This document shows, piece after piece, positions 53,380 through 62,162 of a stretch of 64,000 nt of DNA. Numbering within the stretch: position 1 is the first letter of the stretch; each line of letters opens with the position of its first letter. The position numbers and the translations under genes are program-made. Origin of the DNA: Tetrapisispora phaffii CBS 4417 (Eukaryota > Ascomycota > Saccharomycetes > Saccharomycetales > Saccharomycetaceae); NCBI RefSeq assembly GCF_000236905.1, contig NC_016520.1, positions 868,001-932,000 on the forward strand, written 5' to 3'. The notes below the pieces were generated by a model. That model did not search any database. It worked only from the letters and a program-made list of their open reading frames with translations, and was not told the DNA's origin.

Positions 53380-54609
53380 ATGGCTTATAAAAAGACTAGA
53401 AGGAATATCAAACAATTCCTTATTACAATCTTGGCAGGATTGAATTTTGTTCAAGGGATGTTATTGACAACGTTTATTCAAGTTACCACCAGAAACGTCT
53501 TGAAAGAACCTTCTATTCAATTACAAAATGCTACAAATTTTACAAAAAAGCTGTTTATATTAACGTTAGTTACGCTATTACAGATCGTAGCTCCTTCATC
53601 GGTGAGAATCACATATGATAATAAATCTATCCCAAAAGATACTTTTAGGATAGATTTAAAATCAACTAGAATAATATCAAGTCTGAAACCGAATTCTGTT
53701 ATTATTAGTAACCATCAGATTTATACTGATTGGGTTTTCTTGTGGTGGTTGACATATACTTCAAATCTATCTGGCAATATATACATCATTCTGAAAAATT
53801 CATTACAGTCGATTCCACTATTGGGATATGGAATGACAAATTATAAATTCATCTTCCTAGAAAGAGATTGGAAAACAGATAAACTTACTTTACATAATAT
53901 GTTGGGCATGTTGCAAGCCGAGTCTAAAGGACAAGGATATTTAGCTGGTAACGCCCCGAATGTTAATCTTGAGACTGGGGAAGAACATTGGACTTTCAAT
54001 CAGAACAATAACCATCAATCTACTAATAATAAAAAATGGCCATATTGTCTAATTTTATTTCCAGAAGGCACTAATCTGAGTTCGAACACTAGAAAGAAAA
54101 GTAAGGAATATGCATTGAAAATAAATAGACCATACTATAAGAATGTGTTATTACCTAGAGTCACTGGGCTTAGATATTCTCTTCAAACATTACGCGAATC
54201 AGTGGATGTGTTGTATGATGTCACCATAGGGTATTCTGGTGTTAAAAAGCATGAGTATGGTGAACTTATTTATAGATTACCAAAGATCTTTTTCGAAGGA
54301 AAAATGCCCAAATTAGTTGATATTCACATCAGAGCGTTTAAGATTGAAGAAATTCCAGTTGATAATGAAAACAAATTTACAGATTGGTTATTAAACGTAT
54401 GGAAAGAAAAAGATGAATTAATGGAATATTATTATGATAATGGATCATTCTTAAAAAATAATATCGAAGAGTCTTCTTCTGTAGTTACTGGTCCATTCAA
54501 ACTTAAAACGTGGGAGTATCTCAACAGTATTATCTTTCCATCTCTACTTTCACTCACAATAATTTTTGTCATTAGACACATCCTTAAAGGATTATATAAT
54601 TTATTTTGA
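53380..54609 (+). CDS. CST26: Lysophospholipid acyltransferase, Cst26/YDR018C type
   Basis: 409 aa. S. cerevisiae has a duplicate pair, Cst26 (397 aa, puts stearate on sn-1 of phosphatidylinositol) and YDR018C (396 aa); this gene stands for either. Motifs of the PlsC family: block I NHQIYTDW with H112 and D117, GYGMTNYKFIFLERDW, and FPEGTNLS at 227-234. N-terminal span (about residues 14-33), a second near 50-66, and a C-terminal span ending in the short tail. A short insert rich in Asn (NNNHQSTNNKK) separates blocks. Catalytic residues are intact. Lysophosphatidylinositol specificity is by homology only. Confidence 0.92.
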   Translation: MAYKKTRRNIKQFLITILAGLNFVQGMLLTTFIQVTTRNVLKEPSIQLQNATNFTKKLFILTLVTLLQIVAPSSVRITYDNKSIPKDTFRIDLKSTRIISSLKPNSVIISNHQIYTDWVFLWWLTYTSNLSGNIYIILKNSLQSIPLLGYGMTNYKFIFLERDWKTDKLTLHNMLGMLQAESKGQGYLAGNAPNVNLETGEEHWTFNQNNNHQSTNNKKWPYCLILFPEGTNLSSNTRKKSKEYALKINRPYYKNVLLPRVTGLRYSLQTLRESVDVLYDVTIGYSGVKKHEYGELIYRLPKIFFEGKMPKLVDIHIRAFKIEEIPVDNENKFTDWLLNVWKEKDELMEYYYDNGSFLKNNIEESSSVVTGPFKLKTWEYLNSIIFPSLLSLTIIFVIRHILKGLYNLF

Positions 54610-54749
54610 TGACATTTATTTATTTTAACTCTGAGATAATAAATGAACAACAATACATCATCATGATAGAGATGAGTTATAAATTATATTTTTTGATGGT
54701 TTTAGAAGTTATTTATTAATAGTATTTTTTATGAACTTTTCTAAATAAA

Positions 54750-55694
54750 TTACTTATTATTTGAATTAATTGTTGAGGATTCTGACATATATTTGTTGTA
54801 ATACTTGTCATTAAATGGATTATTCTTATTGTTCATCTCCTCAATTTCTTGACTCATTGATTTGCGATCTCTAATGTATAATGCCCACAATATTATACAA
54901 TCCAATAGTAAAAATACGAAACTACACCATGACATTGCACTGGTTTTTTTTCCATTCTCAACTTTTATTATATTGAAACTTGAATCTGGTATTAAGTCAC
55001 GAGACGATTCAATAGCTACATGGCTCCAAATCGTACCAAACCCCCAGACTAATACTAAAACAGCACTCCAAATCAATAATAGTTTATTGATTTGCGTTTT
55101 CAACGGTAATTCAAAGGGAATAGTAACGTACATTATTAATAAAAACATTAAACATACTAGTACTATTGTTGCAATCAGAATATATGGATGAATAATAGAA
55201 TTTGAAGTAACATTGGCTATTTTTAATATATTTAAGGTGTTTGAAACGTCACTTGATAATGAAGAGTTCGAGCTAGTTCCCGATTTGATTAAATTAATTG
55301 CGAAATCATCATATATTGTAGTTTCTGAAAAATTATGTTTAGGATAACAGATTGTATGACCATTTATACTAACATCAGAAGTTATATTAGAAAATTGTGC
55401 AGAACTTAGACTATTCAAATATTGATCTGGTAGGTTTGTTAAACATATGTTTAAATATCCAACTTTTACAGTAATATCTTCCATACCATCATAGGAAAAG
55501 TTCTCTTTCAATGTGCTGTAAAATTCAGACTCATCATTAAATTGGTATTTTATTAAAAAGATTGATAAGTAACTACTACTGCAACAACCAACTAAGAGAA
55601 AGACAGTCAGAAAAATAGTTATTATATTTAGTAAAAGAGCCATAATCCTTGGCATTCTTTTGAAAAGACTGAAACTTATACCGATTGGAAACAT
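54750..55694 (-). CDS. FIG1: Fig1, mating-induced claudin-like membrane protein
   Basis: 314 aa (298 in S. cerevisiae). Fig1 is induced by pheromone, works in the low-affinity Ca2+ influx system and in cell fusion, at the shmoo tip. Four spans: about residues 15-40, 165-188, 200-222 and 245-270. The first is followed by GCCSSSYLSIFLI, matching the family's G-C-small pattern. The extracellular loop is long and has the N-glycosylation-type motifs NFS and NIT. It ends in a cytosolic tail rich in Asn/Ser. A TGAAACA element upstream supports pheromone control. It converges with the acyltransferase (140 bp). Confidence 0.93.
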   Translation of the reverse strand: MFPIGISFSLFKRMPRIMALLLNIITIFLTVFLLVGCCSSSYLSIFLIKYQFNDESEFYSTLKENFSYDGMEDITVKVGYLNICLTNLPDQYLNSLSSAQFSNITSDVSINGHTICYPKHNFSETTIYDDFAINLIKSGTSSNSSLSSDVSNTLNILKIANVTSNSIIHPYILIATIVLVCLMFLLIMYVTIPFELPLKTQINKLLLIWSAVLVLVWGFGTIWSHVAIESSRDLIPDSSFNIIKVENGKKTSAMSWCSFVFLLLDCIILWALYIRDRKSMSQEIEEMNNKNNPFNDKYYNKYMSESSTINSNNK

Positions 55695-55883
55695 TTTTTA
55701 ATTTTTCTTAGTATATATGTATATTTTGGTGTTATATTCAATTGGGTTGCGTATATTGGTTTATGTGGTTACAAGATATTTACAATAACATGATAAGCAC
55801 CTCAAAAACATCAGGTTGATCAAGATTTGACTCTCTTATATAAAATTTATTAAATTTGATAAAGGTGGTTAATGATTCTACAC

Positions 55884-55890
55884 TGAAACA
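55884..55890 (+). promoter_or_regulatory. Pheromone response element TGAAACA
   Basis: Exact Ste12 element, 190 bp before the FIG1 ATG. A variant (TGAAACT, reversed) is near 56018-56026. Both fit the known induction of FIG1 by mating pheromone. Confidence 0.65.
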
Positions 55891-56039
55891 ATAACATAAC
55901 GACTGCCAAACTTCTATATAAGAATATTGTCGATATAGTATTTGTTATGGTCATGGTTACCTATTTGAATATCTGTACGTTTATATAAATATCCAAATAC
56001 CAAATGCGTTTTGTTAAAGTTTCAGATTTGTGTGAGAGT

Positions 56040-56049
56040 TAGCCGCCGA
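56040..56049 (+). promoter_or_regulatory. URS1 (Ume6) site TAGCCGCCGA
   Basis: Exact match to the Ume6-binding URS1 consensus, 346 bp upstream of FIG1 and 1.36 kb from KCS1. It is followed by ACGCGC. Ume6 normally represses meiotic genes in growing cells; FIG1 repression outside mating or in diploids is a possible role. Confidence 0.65.
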
Positions 56050-57411
56050 ACGCGCAAATGGCACGGGGAAAATTGATACAGCCAATATTACCAATGAAGG
56101 ATAAGTAAATAATTTATATAAGGTCCATAAAACAAGCCTTAAGTTAAACTATTTAAAATGTTACTGTTACTCTGAGCAGGGATAGTATTTTTAGATGTTT
56201 TGCTTTTTAACGAACATGCAACCTTTTTAACTATTGTCGTCTAAATATTAGATTCGGTTTTCATAAATATATTCCTAAAACTCTAGAAAATATACACAAT
56301 ATAGATAATAGGTTCCCTCTCACTACGAAAGAGGTCATGTACTTCTTTAGCAAATAATAAAATTGTTCAAATAACATCCATGACGAGTCGCTGAGACTCT
56401 GCATATCCATAACTCAATTACATTTCCGAAACATTACATATATTTTTTCTCTAGAGCTGGCAATTACATGACATGATATTTACTAATATATATAATTCAA
56501 AGTAGAATAAGAACTGTATAAACAAGCTATTTATTTAACATCTTTTTTCAAATATCGTTTTATTAGCTTCTTCCACGAGTGCTTGGAAAACGTTTCCTTT
56601 CAAATATTGTTTACATGATGAATATAACATCTGTAATATTCCAAAATATTCAATGATATATACATATCCTCTGCATATCAGCACTATTATAAGATATGTG
56701 CCACAACGATATTATTATTGATCTTGGAAAATAACCTATTCGTTTGTATTATTTTAAACCAAAGGGACTCATTCACCGATGTTATCTAAAATTTGTTTTT
56801 TTAAGCCTTATATGGTGTTGCATTGAAAATTAATTGCGGTAAAAGCCCACAATCAATTTAACACTTTTTGAATCACCGAACGGTTGGTTATCTTCTAATA
56901 TATTCATTCGCCTTTACAGAACAAAGCAAAAAAACCAAATAATGGAATTATAAAAATTAAAAAATTAAAAGATGTGCTATCAAGTATACTTAAAAGTTGA
57001 TCAAATGTATAAAGGTAAAGTAAGTTAGTTAACAAGAGTAGTTTTTTATTATTTTCGAATACACGGCATATATACAAGGGTATATCGTTTCGTATATCTA
57101 ACACCAGGTCAAAACAAGGTAAAATATCTATTACTTATATTTTAATATTCTTTGCTTTGCTTATTAATTTTTTTTGCATATTATTTTAATCTCATAGGAT
57201 TACAATAGTAAGTACCAATCAGATATTAAACAAGTATAGCATATATCTTTGCATTTAAGTATACACATATAGGATATTTTTGATAGATTTAAAACATATA
57301 CAAAAATAACCATTCAAATATTGTTCATGTCTATTGTCGTTAATCAGTAATAGCGAATAAAAAGTATAAACAAGAAATTAATATATAGTCAGGGAAGAAA
57401 ACGAATAAGGT

Positions 57412-60400
57412 ATGGAGAATAGAAGTCAGACGGCTGGTAATAATAAAAAGGATAAGAATAATAGTAATGTAATTGCGGAAAGTTTCCATTTAGGTCCTTC
57501 TACTGAAATAGTCAAAAGAAACGACAACAATTTCAATATGCATTTATACCCATCTACTCCAAACTTCAGATCCAATTCAGTTTCGAAAGATATCAGAAAA
57601 AACAATTCTTCGAATTTTTTGAAAGGTAGGAAGGCAAGTACATATTTGAGAATTTTTACAGAAGACCAAAATAGTAACCAAGATGAAACAATATCGGATA
57701 ATCAAGGTGACATTTACAACAATAGTGATTGTAGTAATAATTCCAATATATCAGTTACTGGGAATATCCTACGGCTTGCAAATCGAAAATCGGTTACAAA
57801 TATTGGAACAAATTCAGATAATAATAAACCGTTTTCATTACCCAAAACTATTGAATTCAGTAATATGGACAAATCATTTGATTCTGTTACGGAATCACTT
57901 TCGCATATTGACAAGCTACGTATCACTACTAAGTCAAATGACATCGGTAGTCATAAAATCAAACCAGTCGATTCTAATGGTCTAGACGACAGTTGTAACA
58001 CTATATTTGACAGTAATAGAAACACTGCAGCTAAAATACCATTAACCCCAATATCGTCGGCAACATATTATCCACATAAGTTACAGGATGGAGAAGAGGA
58101 AGAAGATGAGGATTTTATCGGAAATATTAATGAAGAACAACATATAGTCGCAGTTGATAAAAATAGCATATTAAATAAAGATAAAATTCAAACCAAGAAT
58201 GAAGATGATAAGGATATTTTCAAGGTCATATCTGAAGATCCTAAAGAACTTCAGATAAAGACATATAATGAAACTGATAGTAAAATTGTTGATTCTAATG
58301 ACAAAATTAACAAGTCTAACACTGGCAGTGATGTTTATGTAAATAAAGGCGATAAAGATGAAGATGAAGATGGCCATGAATATCCATTGGCTGTTGAATT
58401 ACAACCATTTACTCAAACAGTTGGTGGACATACTGCTATCTTTAGATTTTCGAAAAGAGCAGTGTGTAAGGCACTAGTAAACAGAGAAAATAAGTGGTAT
58501 GAAACAATTGAATTAAGACATAAAGATTTACTGGCTTTTATGCCTCGGTATATTGGCGTATTAAACGTCAGACAGCATTTCAGATCCAGAGAAGATTTTT
58601 TAAGAGAAGTCTCTAGAACTAAAGTTACAAAAAAAGGGAAAAAAATGGAGAAGGAAAAAAAGTTTGAAAACTTAGTAAATTCTGTTTCAAGCAACAGTGT
58701 AGCAGCGTCAAAGGGTGAAGATATCAGAACAGCATTGTCTGGAACACATGTACCTTCAAATGTCACTAATCAAATGCAGCTAAGCAAAACAATGTCCGAT
58801 ATTTCTGAGAACGCAGAAAGATTAGAAATGAAATTTAAAAAACAGAAGGAACATAAGAAACAGAGTAAAATATGTCAACCAAATATGTGGCCTGAAGTTT
58901 TATTAGATGATAACAAGCATATAATTCCAGAATCATTATGGGACAGATATGCCAACTTCCCAAACCCTGCATTAAATCATAAACACCATTATCCATATTC
59001 TAGACCAGCGGATTATGACGCCTATATAGCTGATAGCTCTAATTCAACCAATCAACTCGCTAAAACAGACCCTATAGACGACGATATGAGTAAACAATCT
59101 TTACAGAAGAAAGTATCCCATAAGGCTTCAACCAGTTATGAATCAAACGAAGTGAGATTCAGTTGTGACTCAGGTTCTACTTCGGTTAATACAAAATTAC
59201 AAGAGTTAGTACTGAAAGAAGTCTTTGCACCTAAACAGTTGAGGAGAAATAAAAGTCAGCCTAATGTAATGCACAACATGACATCAGATATATCATCAGC
59301 AGCCTTGAAATTAACTGATGAATCTACAACCAGTGTACCTAGAGACACTGATCAAGCTTGTAATATAAATCAGAATTCAGTTTCAGCTCTTGGTGACCAA
59401 CGAACAGGAGTAAAGGAAACTTTATCTAACACTTCAAATGCAGATGTTGAGTTTAGTAACAATAGCCCGTTACTTAATAAAGTTGATCAAAGTTGCATTT
59501 CGACTAATGTTGGATCTCCACATTCAGTTATGGATTTAGAACAGTTATATAAAAAGGAAACTGCAAGAGTTAATTTCAAAAACGAAAAGAATGCATCGAT
59601 AAAACTAGCACTATTAACGTCACATGATTCTCATGAAAATGTTTCAGTGGTTAATAAGGACAAGATTACATTGTCTACTTTAACTGATAAAGCAAATGAC
59701 AGTGACATTAGTGACCCGAACATCTCAGCTACTTTGGTGATACAGGAAAATACTGAGCATAAAGTTAGTAATGACTGCTTAGGGAGCAAGTCTAAATACA
59801 ACAGTATGATAGATGAAACCGAAAATATTTCATTCGAAGAAAATTCGGGTACAATTGTTTCTAAATTTATATTATTAGAAGATTTAACAAGAAATATGAA
59901 GAAGCCATGTGCGCTAGACTTGAAGATGGGAACTAGACAATATGGTGTGGATGCAACTATTTCAAAGCAGCTGTCTCAAACTAAAAAGTGTTTAAATACT
60001 ACATCACGTAAATTAGGTGTGCGTATTTGTGGCTTAAAAATCTGGGATAAAGATTATTACATTTGTAGAGATAAATATTTTGGAAGAAGAGTGAAAATAG
60101 GATGGCAATTTGCTAGAACTATCGCTAGATTTTTCTACAATGGTTCTCAAAATTCTAGTATCTTAATGCAAATTCCCAACATCATCTCACAATTAGATGA
60201 ATTATTAGTTGTTTTAAAGAAGCTAGTTGGATATAGATTATACGGAGCTTCAATATTATTGTTATACGATGGTGTTCAAAAAGATTTAATTAAAAATAAA
60301 TGTAAAGTTAAATTGATAGATTTTGCAAGAGGTGTAACTAAAGATGATATTGACGAAGGATTGGAAAAATTTTGCATTCCACCAAGATCACCTGGAACAG

Positions 60401-60708
60401 AGGATCGTGGGTTCATTAGAGGTGTCAAAAGTTTAAAATTTTACTTAAATTTGATCTGGAATTACCTAACAAATGATGCTCAAATGGTCTTTGGAGAGGA
60501 AGAATTGTATAATCACGTTTTTAACAACCCTGATCCAGTATTGAGGGAACGATATTTTAGTAATTGGGATTGGTTAGATGATTTTGATAAAGAAAATGAG
60601 AATGAAGCTAACGATTCCTCCAGTGCATTAAGACAAACATGGAGAAAATATGAATTGATTTTCGATGTTGAACCAATATATGATGACGACGAAAACGTTA
60701 GTGATTGA
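57412..60708 (+). CDS. KCS1: Inositol hexakisphosphate kinase
   Basis: 1098 aa (1050 in S. cerevisiae). Makes 5-PP-InsP5 (InsP7) from InsP6 and also uses InsP5; roles in phosphate response, telomere length and vacuole form. The first ~800 residues are low-complexity, with two conserved islands: a VELQPFTQTVGGHTAIFRFS segment at about 327-346, where the kinase fold starts, and DNKHIIPESLWDRYANFP near 500. The catalytic half holds the signature PCALDLKMG at 832-840, VRICGLKIW and LIDFARG at 968-974, where D970 binds metal. The very long insert between the kinase-fold N- and C-parts is normal for Kcs1. All catalytic motifs present. Confidence 0.96.
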   Translation: MENRSQTAGNNKKDKNNSNVIAESFHLGPSTEIVKRNDNNFNMHLYPSTPNFRSNSVSKDIRKNNSSNFLKGRKASTYLRIFTEDQNSNQDETISDNQGDIYNNSDCSNNSNISVTGNILRLANRKSVTNIGTNSDNNKPFSLPKTIEFSNMDKSFDSVTESLSHIDKLRITTKSNDIGSHKIKPVDSNGLDDSCNTIFDSNRNTAAKIPLTPISSATYYPHKLQDGEEEEDEDFIGNINEEQHIVAVDKNSILNKDKIQTKNEDDKDIFKVISEDPKELQIKTYNETDSKIVDSNDKINKSNTGSDVYVNKGDKDEDEDGHEYPLAVELQPFTQTVGGHTAIFRFSKRAVCKALVNRENKWYETIELRHKDLLAFMPRYIGVLNVRQHFRSREDFLREVSRTKVTKKGKKMEKEKKFENLVNSVSSNSVAASKGEDIRTALSGTHVPSNVTNQMQLSKTMSDISENAERLEMKFKKQKEHKKQSKICQPNMWPEVLLDDNKHIIPESLWDRYANFPNPALNHKHHYPYSRPADYDAYIADSSNSTNQLAKTDPIDDDMSKQSLQKKVSHKASTSYESNEVRFSCDSGSTSVNTKLQELVLKEVFAPKQLRRNKSQPNVMHNMTSDISSAALKLTDESTTSVPRDTDQACNINQNSVSALGDQRTGVKETLSNTSNADVEFSNNSPLLNKVDQSCISTNVGSPHSVMDLEQLYKKETARVNFKNEKNASIKLALLTSHDSHENVSVVNKDKITLSTLTDKANDSDISDPNISATLVIQENTEHKVSNDCLGSKSKYNSMIDETENISFEENSGTIVSKFILLEDLTRNMKKPCALDLKMGTRQYGVDATISKQLSQTKKCLNTTSRKLGVRICGLKIWDKDYYICRDKYFGRRVKIGWQFARTIARFFYNGSQNSSILMQIPNIISQLDELLVVLKKLVGYRLYGASILLLYDGVQKDLIKNKCKVKLIDFARGVTKDDIDEGLEKFCIPPRSPGTEDRGFIRGVKSLKFYLNLIWNYLTNDAQMVFGEEELYNHVFNNPDPVLRERYFSNWDWLDDFDKENENEANDSSSALRQTWRKYELIFDVEPIYDDDENVSD

Positions 60709-61811
60709 TATTATAAATATTTATAGACCACATTTCTCAACTTAAATAGATGTATAAATGTGAATAAATACATGTATAATGATTGAAATGAAATTATTAA
60801 TATGTAAATGCTAAGGCGTTACACGATGGTGATAATGCCTGGCAAAACCAATAGTTCTCTTGTGCCAAGAATAAAAATGGAAAATAATAAATATGAAATG
60901 TGTGGATAACAGTAGTGCCAATGAACACCTAGATACTATTGTATAGCTCAAAAGCGGAACTTAAGTCGTCCAAGTAAGCCATTATTCTACCAGATTAATG
61001 AGACTATAAAAATGTAGAAAATTTATTTAGACAGCCAATGATACTGGATAAAGTTATTGACCTTTTTGGAATAGAACTAAAAAGAAATTATAGTTAAAAC
61101 GATATTTAAAGAGTATTTTCAAAAATCAGGTTATTCTTTAGTAAGTTGTTTAATTATAATAATTGCCTACTATTTATATGTCAAAATCATGTAGATTTTG
61201 ACACCTTTTTCAATAGAAAAATTTTAAAGCTTTTTTCCAAGTTTAAAACCGATAAAGTGCAGCCGGGGTAATAATTCTGTATAATATAAGTGTTTTTATA
61301 TAGAGAGTTAATTTTTACTGAAAGAAGAATGTGTTATTTACAAAAATTGTATATTATAATAACATTGTCAAGATCGGACTATTCAGGTTTATAGCATTGA
61401 TCATTTCAATAACATAGATCAATTTAAAAAATTATGAGGGCATCGTTAGAAAACTACGATTTCAAATATATACATTATTCTTGTATGGGATAATGTAGCA
61501 TAAACATATTCATATCTGTAGAATTGTTATCTTTGTTTACCCGACTGTTTTGTTATGCGCGTAAAGTTGTTTTCAAATAAGCGAATACGAATTGACTGAA
61601 AAAAGAAAACAAAGATATTAAATTACATTTGAGTAAATATGCAAAATGGTAATACAAATAAGTTGATTCAAATGTTCTTTTGAAGTATTATATATGAATC
61701 TAAATGTAGAGTTGAATTATAACAAATTAATATATATATAGTTTAAATGGGTCTTTACAAAACTGAGAGAATTTGAGTTATATATCTGTCCGCTAAATAA
61801 TAGATCAAGAG
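60709..61811. other. Spacer KCS1/DAD1
   Basis: 1.1 kb, AT-rich. A Reb1-like site is near the DAD1 end. No gene found. Confidence 0.55.
61537..61543 (+). promoter_or_regulatory. Reb1-like site upstream of DAD1
   Basis: TTACCCG, 269 bp before the DAD1 ATG. Confidence 0.4.
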
Positions 61812-62162
61812 ATGTCTACCGAAGCTAAAGGAAGTAATGATTCTATTGATAGTGGAATCAACACAAGTAATAATTTGTTTATTGACAGAGCTGAAGAGTA
61901 TAATGATGAATTGTTTGTTGAGAAGAGAGATATATTGTTACAAGATATAACAAACACGATGGACTCAATACTTAATAGTTTAAACGGTTTAAATATATCA
62001 TTAGAAAGTTCAATTTCGTTAGGTAGTCAATTTGAGTCTGTATGTGAGCTTTGGAAATCTTTCTATAACAATAATAACAATAACAGTAATGATAATAGCA
62101 CTGACGATAATAAGAAAAGTAATAACAGTACCAACTCAGATGTTGGTACTGATGCTGATTGA
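61812..62162 (+). CDS. DAD1: Dad1, DASH/Dam1 complex subunit
   Basis: 116 aa, longer than S. cerevisiae Dad1 (94 aa). Dad1 is a subunit of the ten-protein DASH ring that couples kinetochores to microtubules. The conserved core is clear: FVEKRDILLQDITNTMDSILNSLNGLNISLESSISLGSQFESVCELWKSFY, residues about 36-86. A Ser/Asn-rich N-terminal extension of about 20 residues and an Asn/Ser/Asp low-complexity tail account for the extra length. The start at the only early ATG is preferred; the core begins around 30 residues later. Confidence 0.95.
   Translation: MSTEAKGSNDSIDSGINTSNNLFIDRAEEYNDELFVEKRDILLQDITNTMDSILNSLNGLNISLESSISLGSQFESVCELWKSFYNNNNNNSNDNSTDDNKKSNNSTNSDVGTDAD

Larger units (their letters stand above)
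55695..57411. other. Divergent promoter region FIG1/KCS1
   Basis: 1.7 kb with no gene. It contains a pheromone response element, a URS1 match and several TATA-type tracts; the first two are nearer FIG1. Confidence 0.6.

Noticed and set aside
56410..56440. TTTCCGAAAC resembling the centromere CDEIII core
   Set aside because: No CDEI at the right distance and no strongly AT-rich CDEII between; a chance match.
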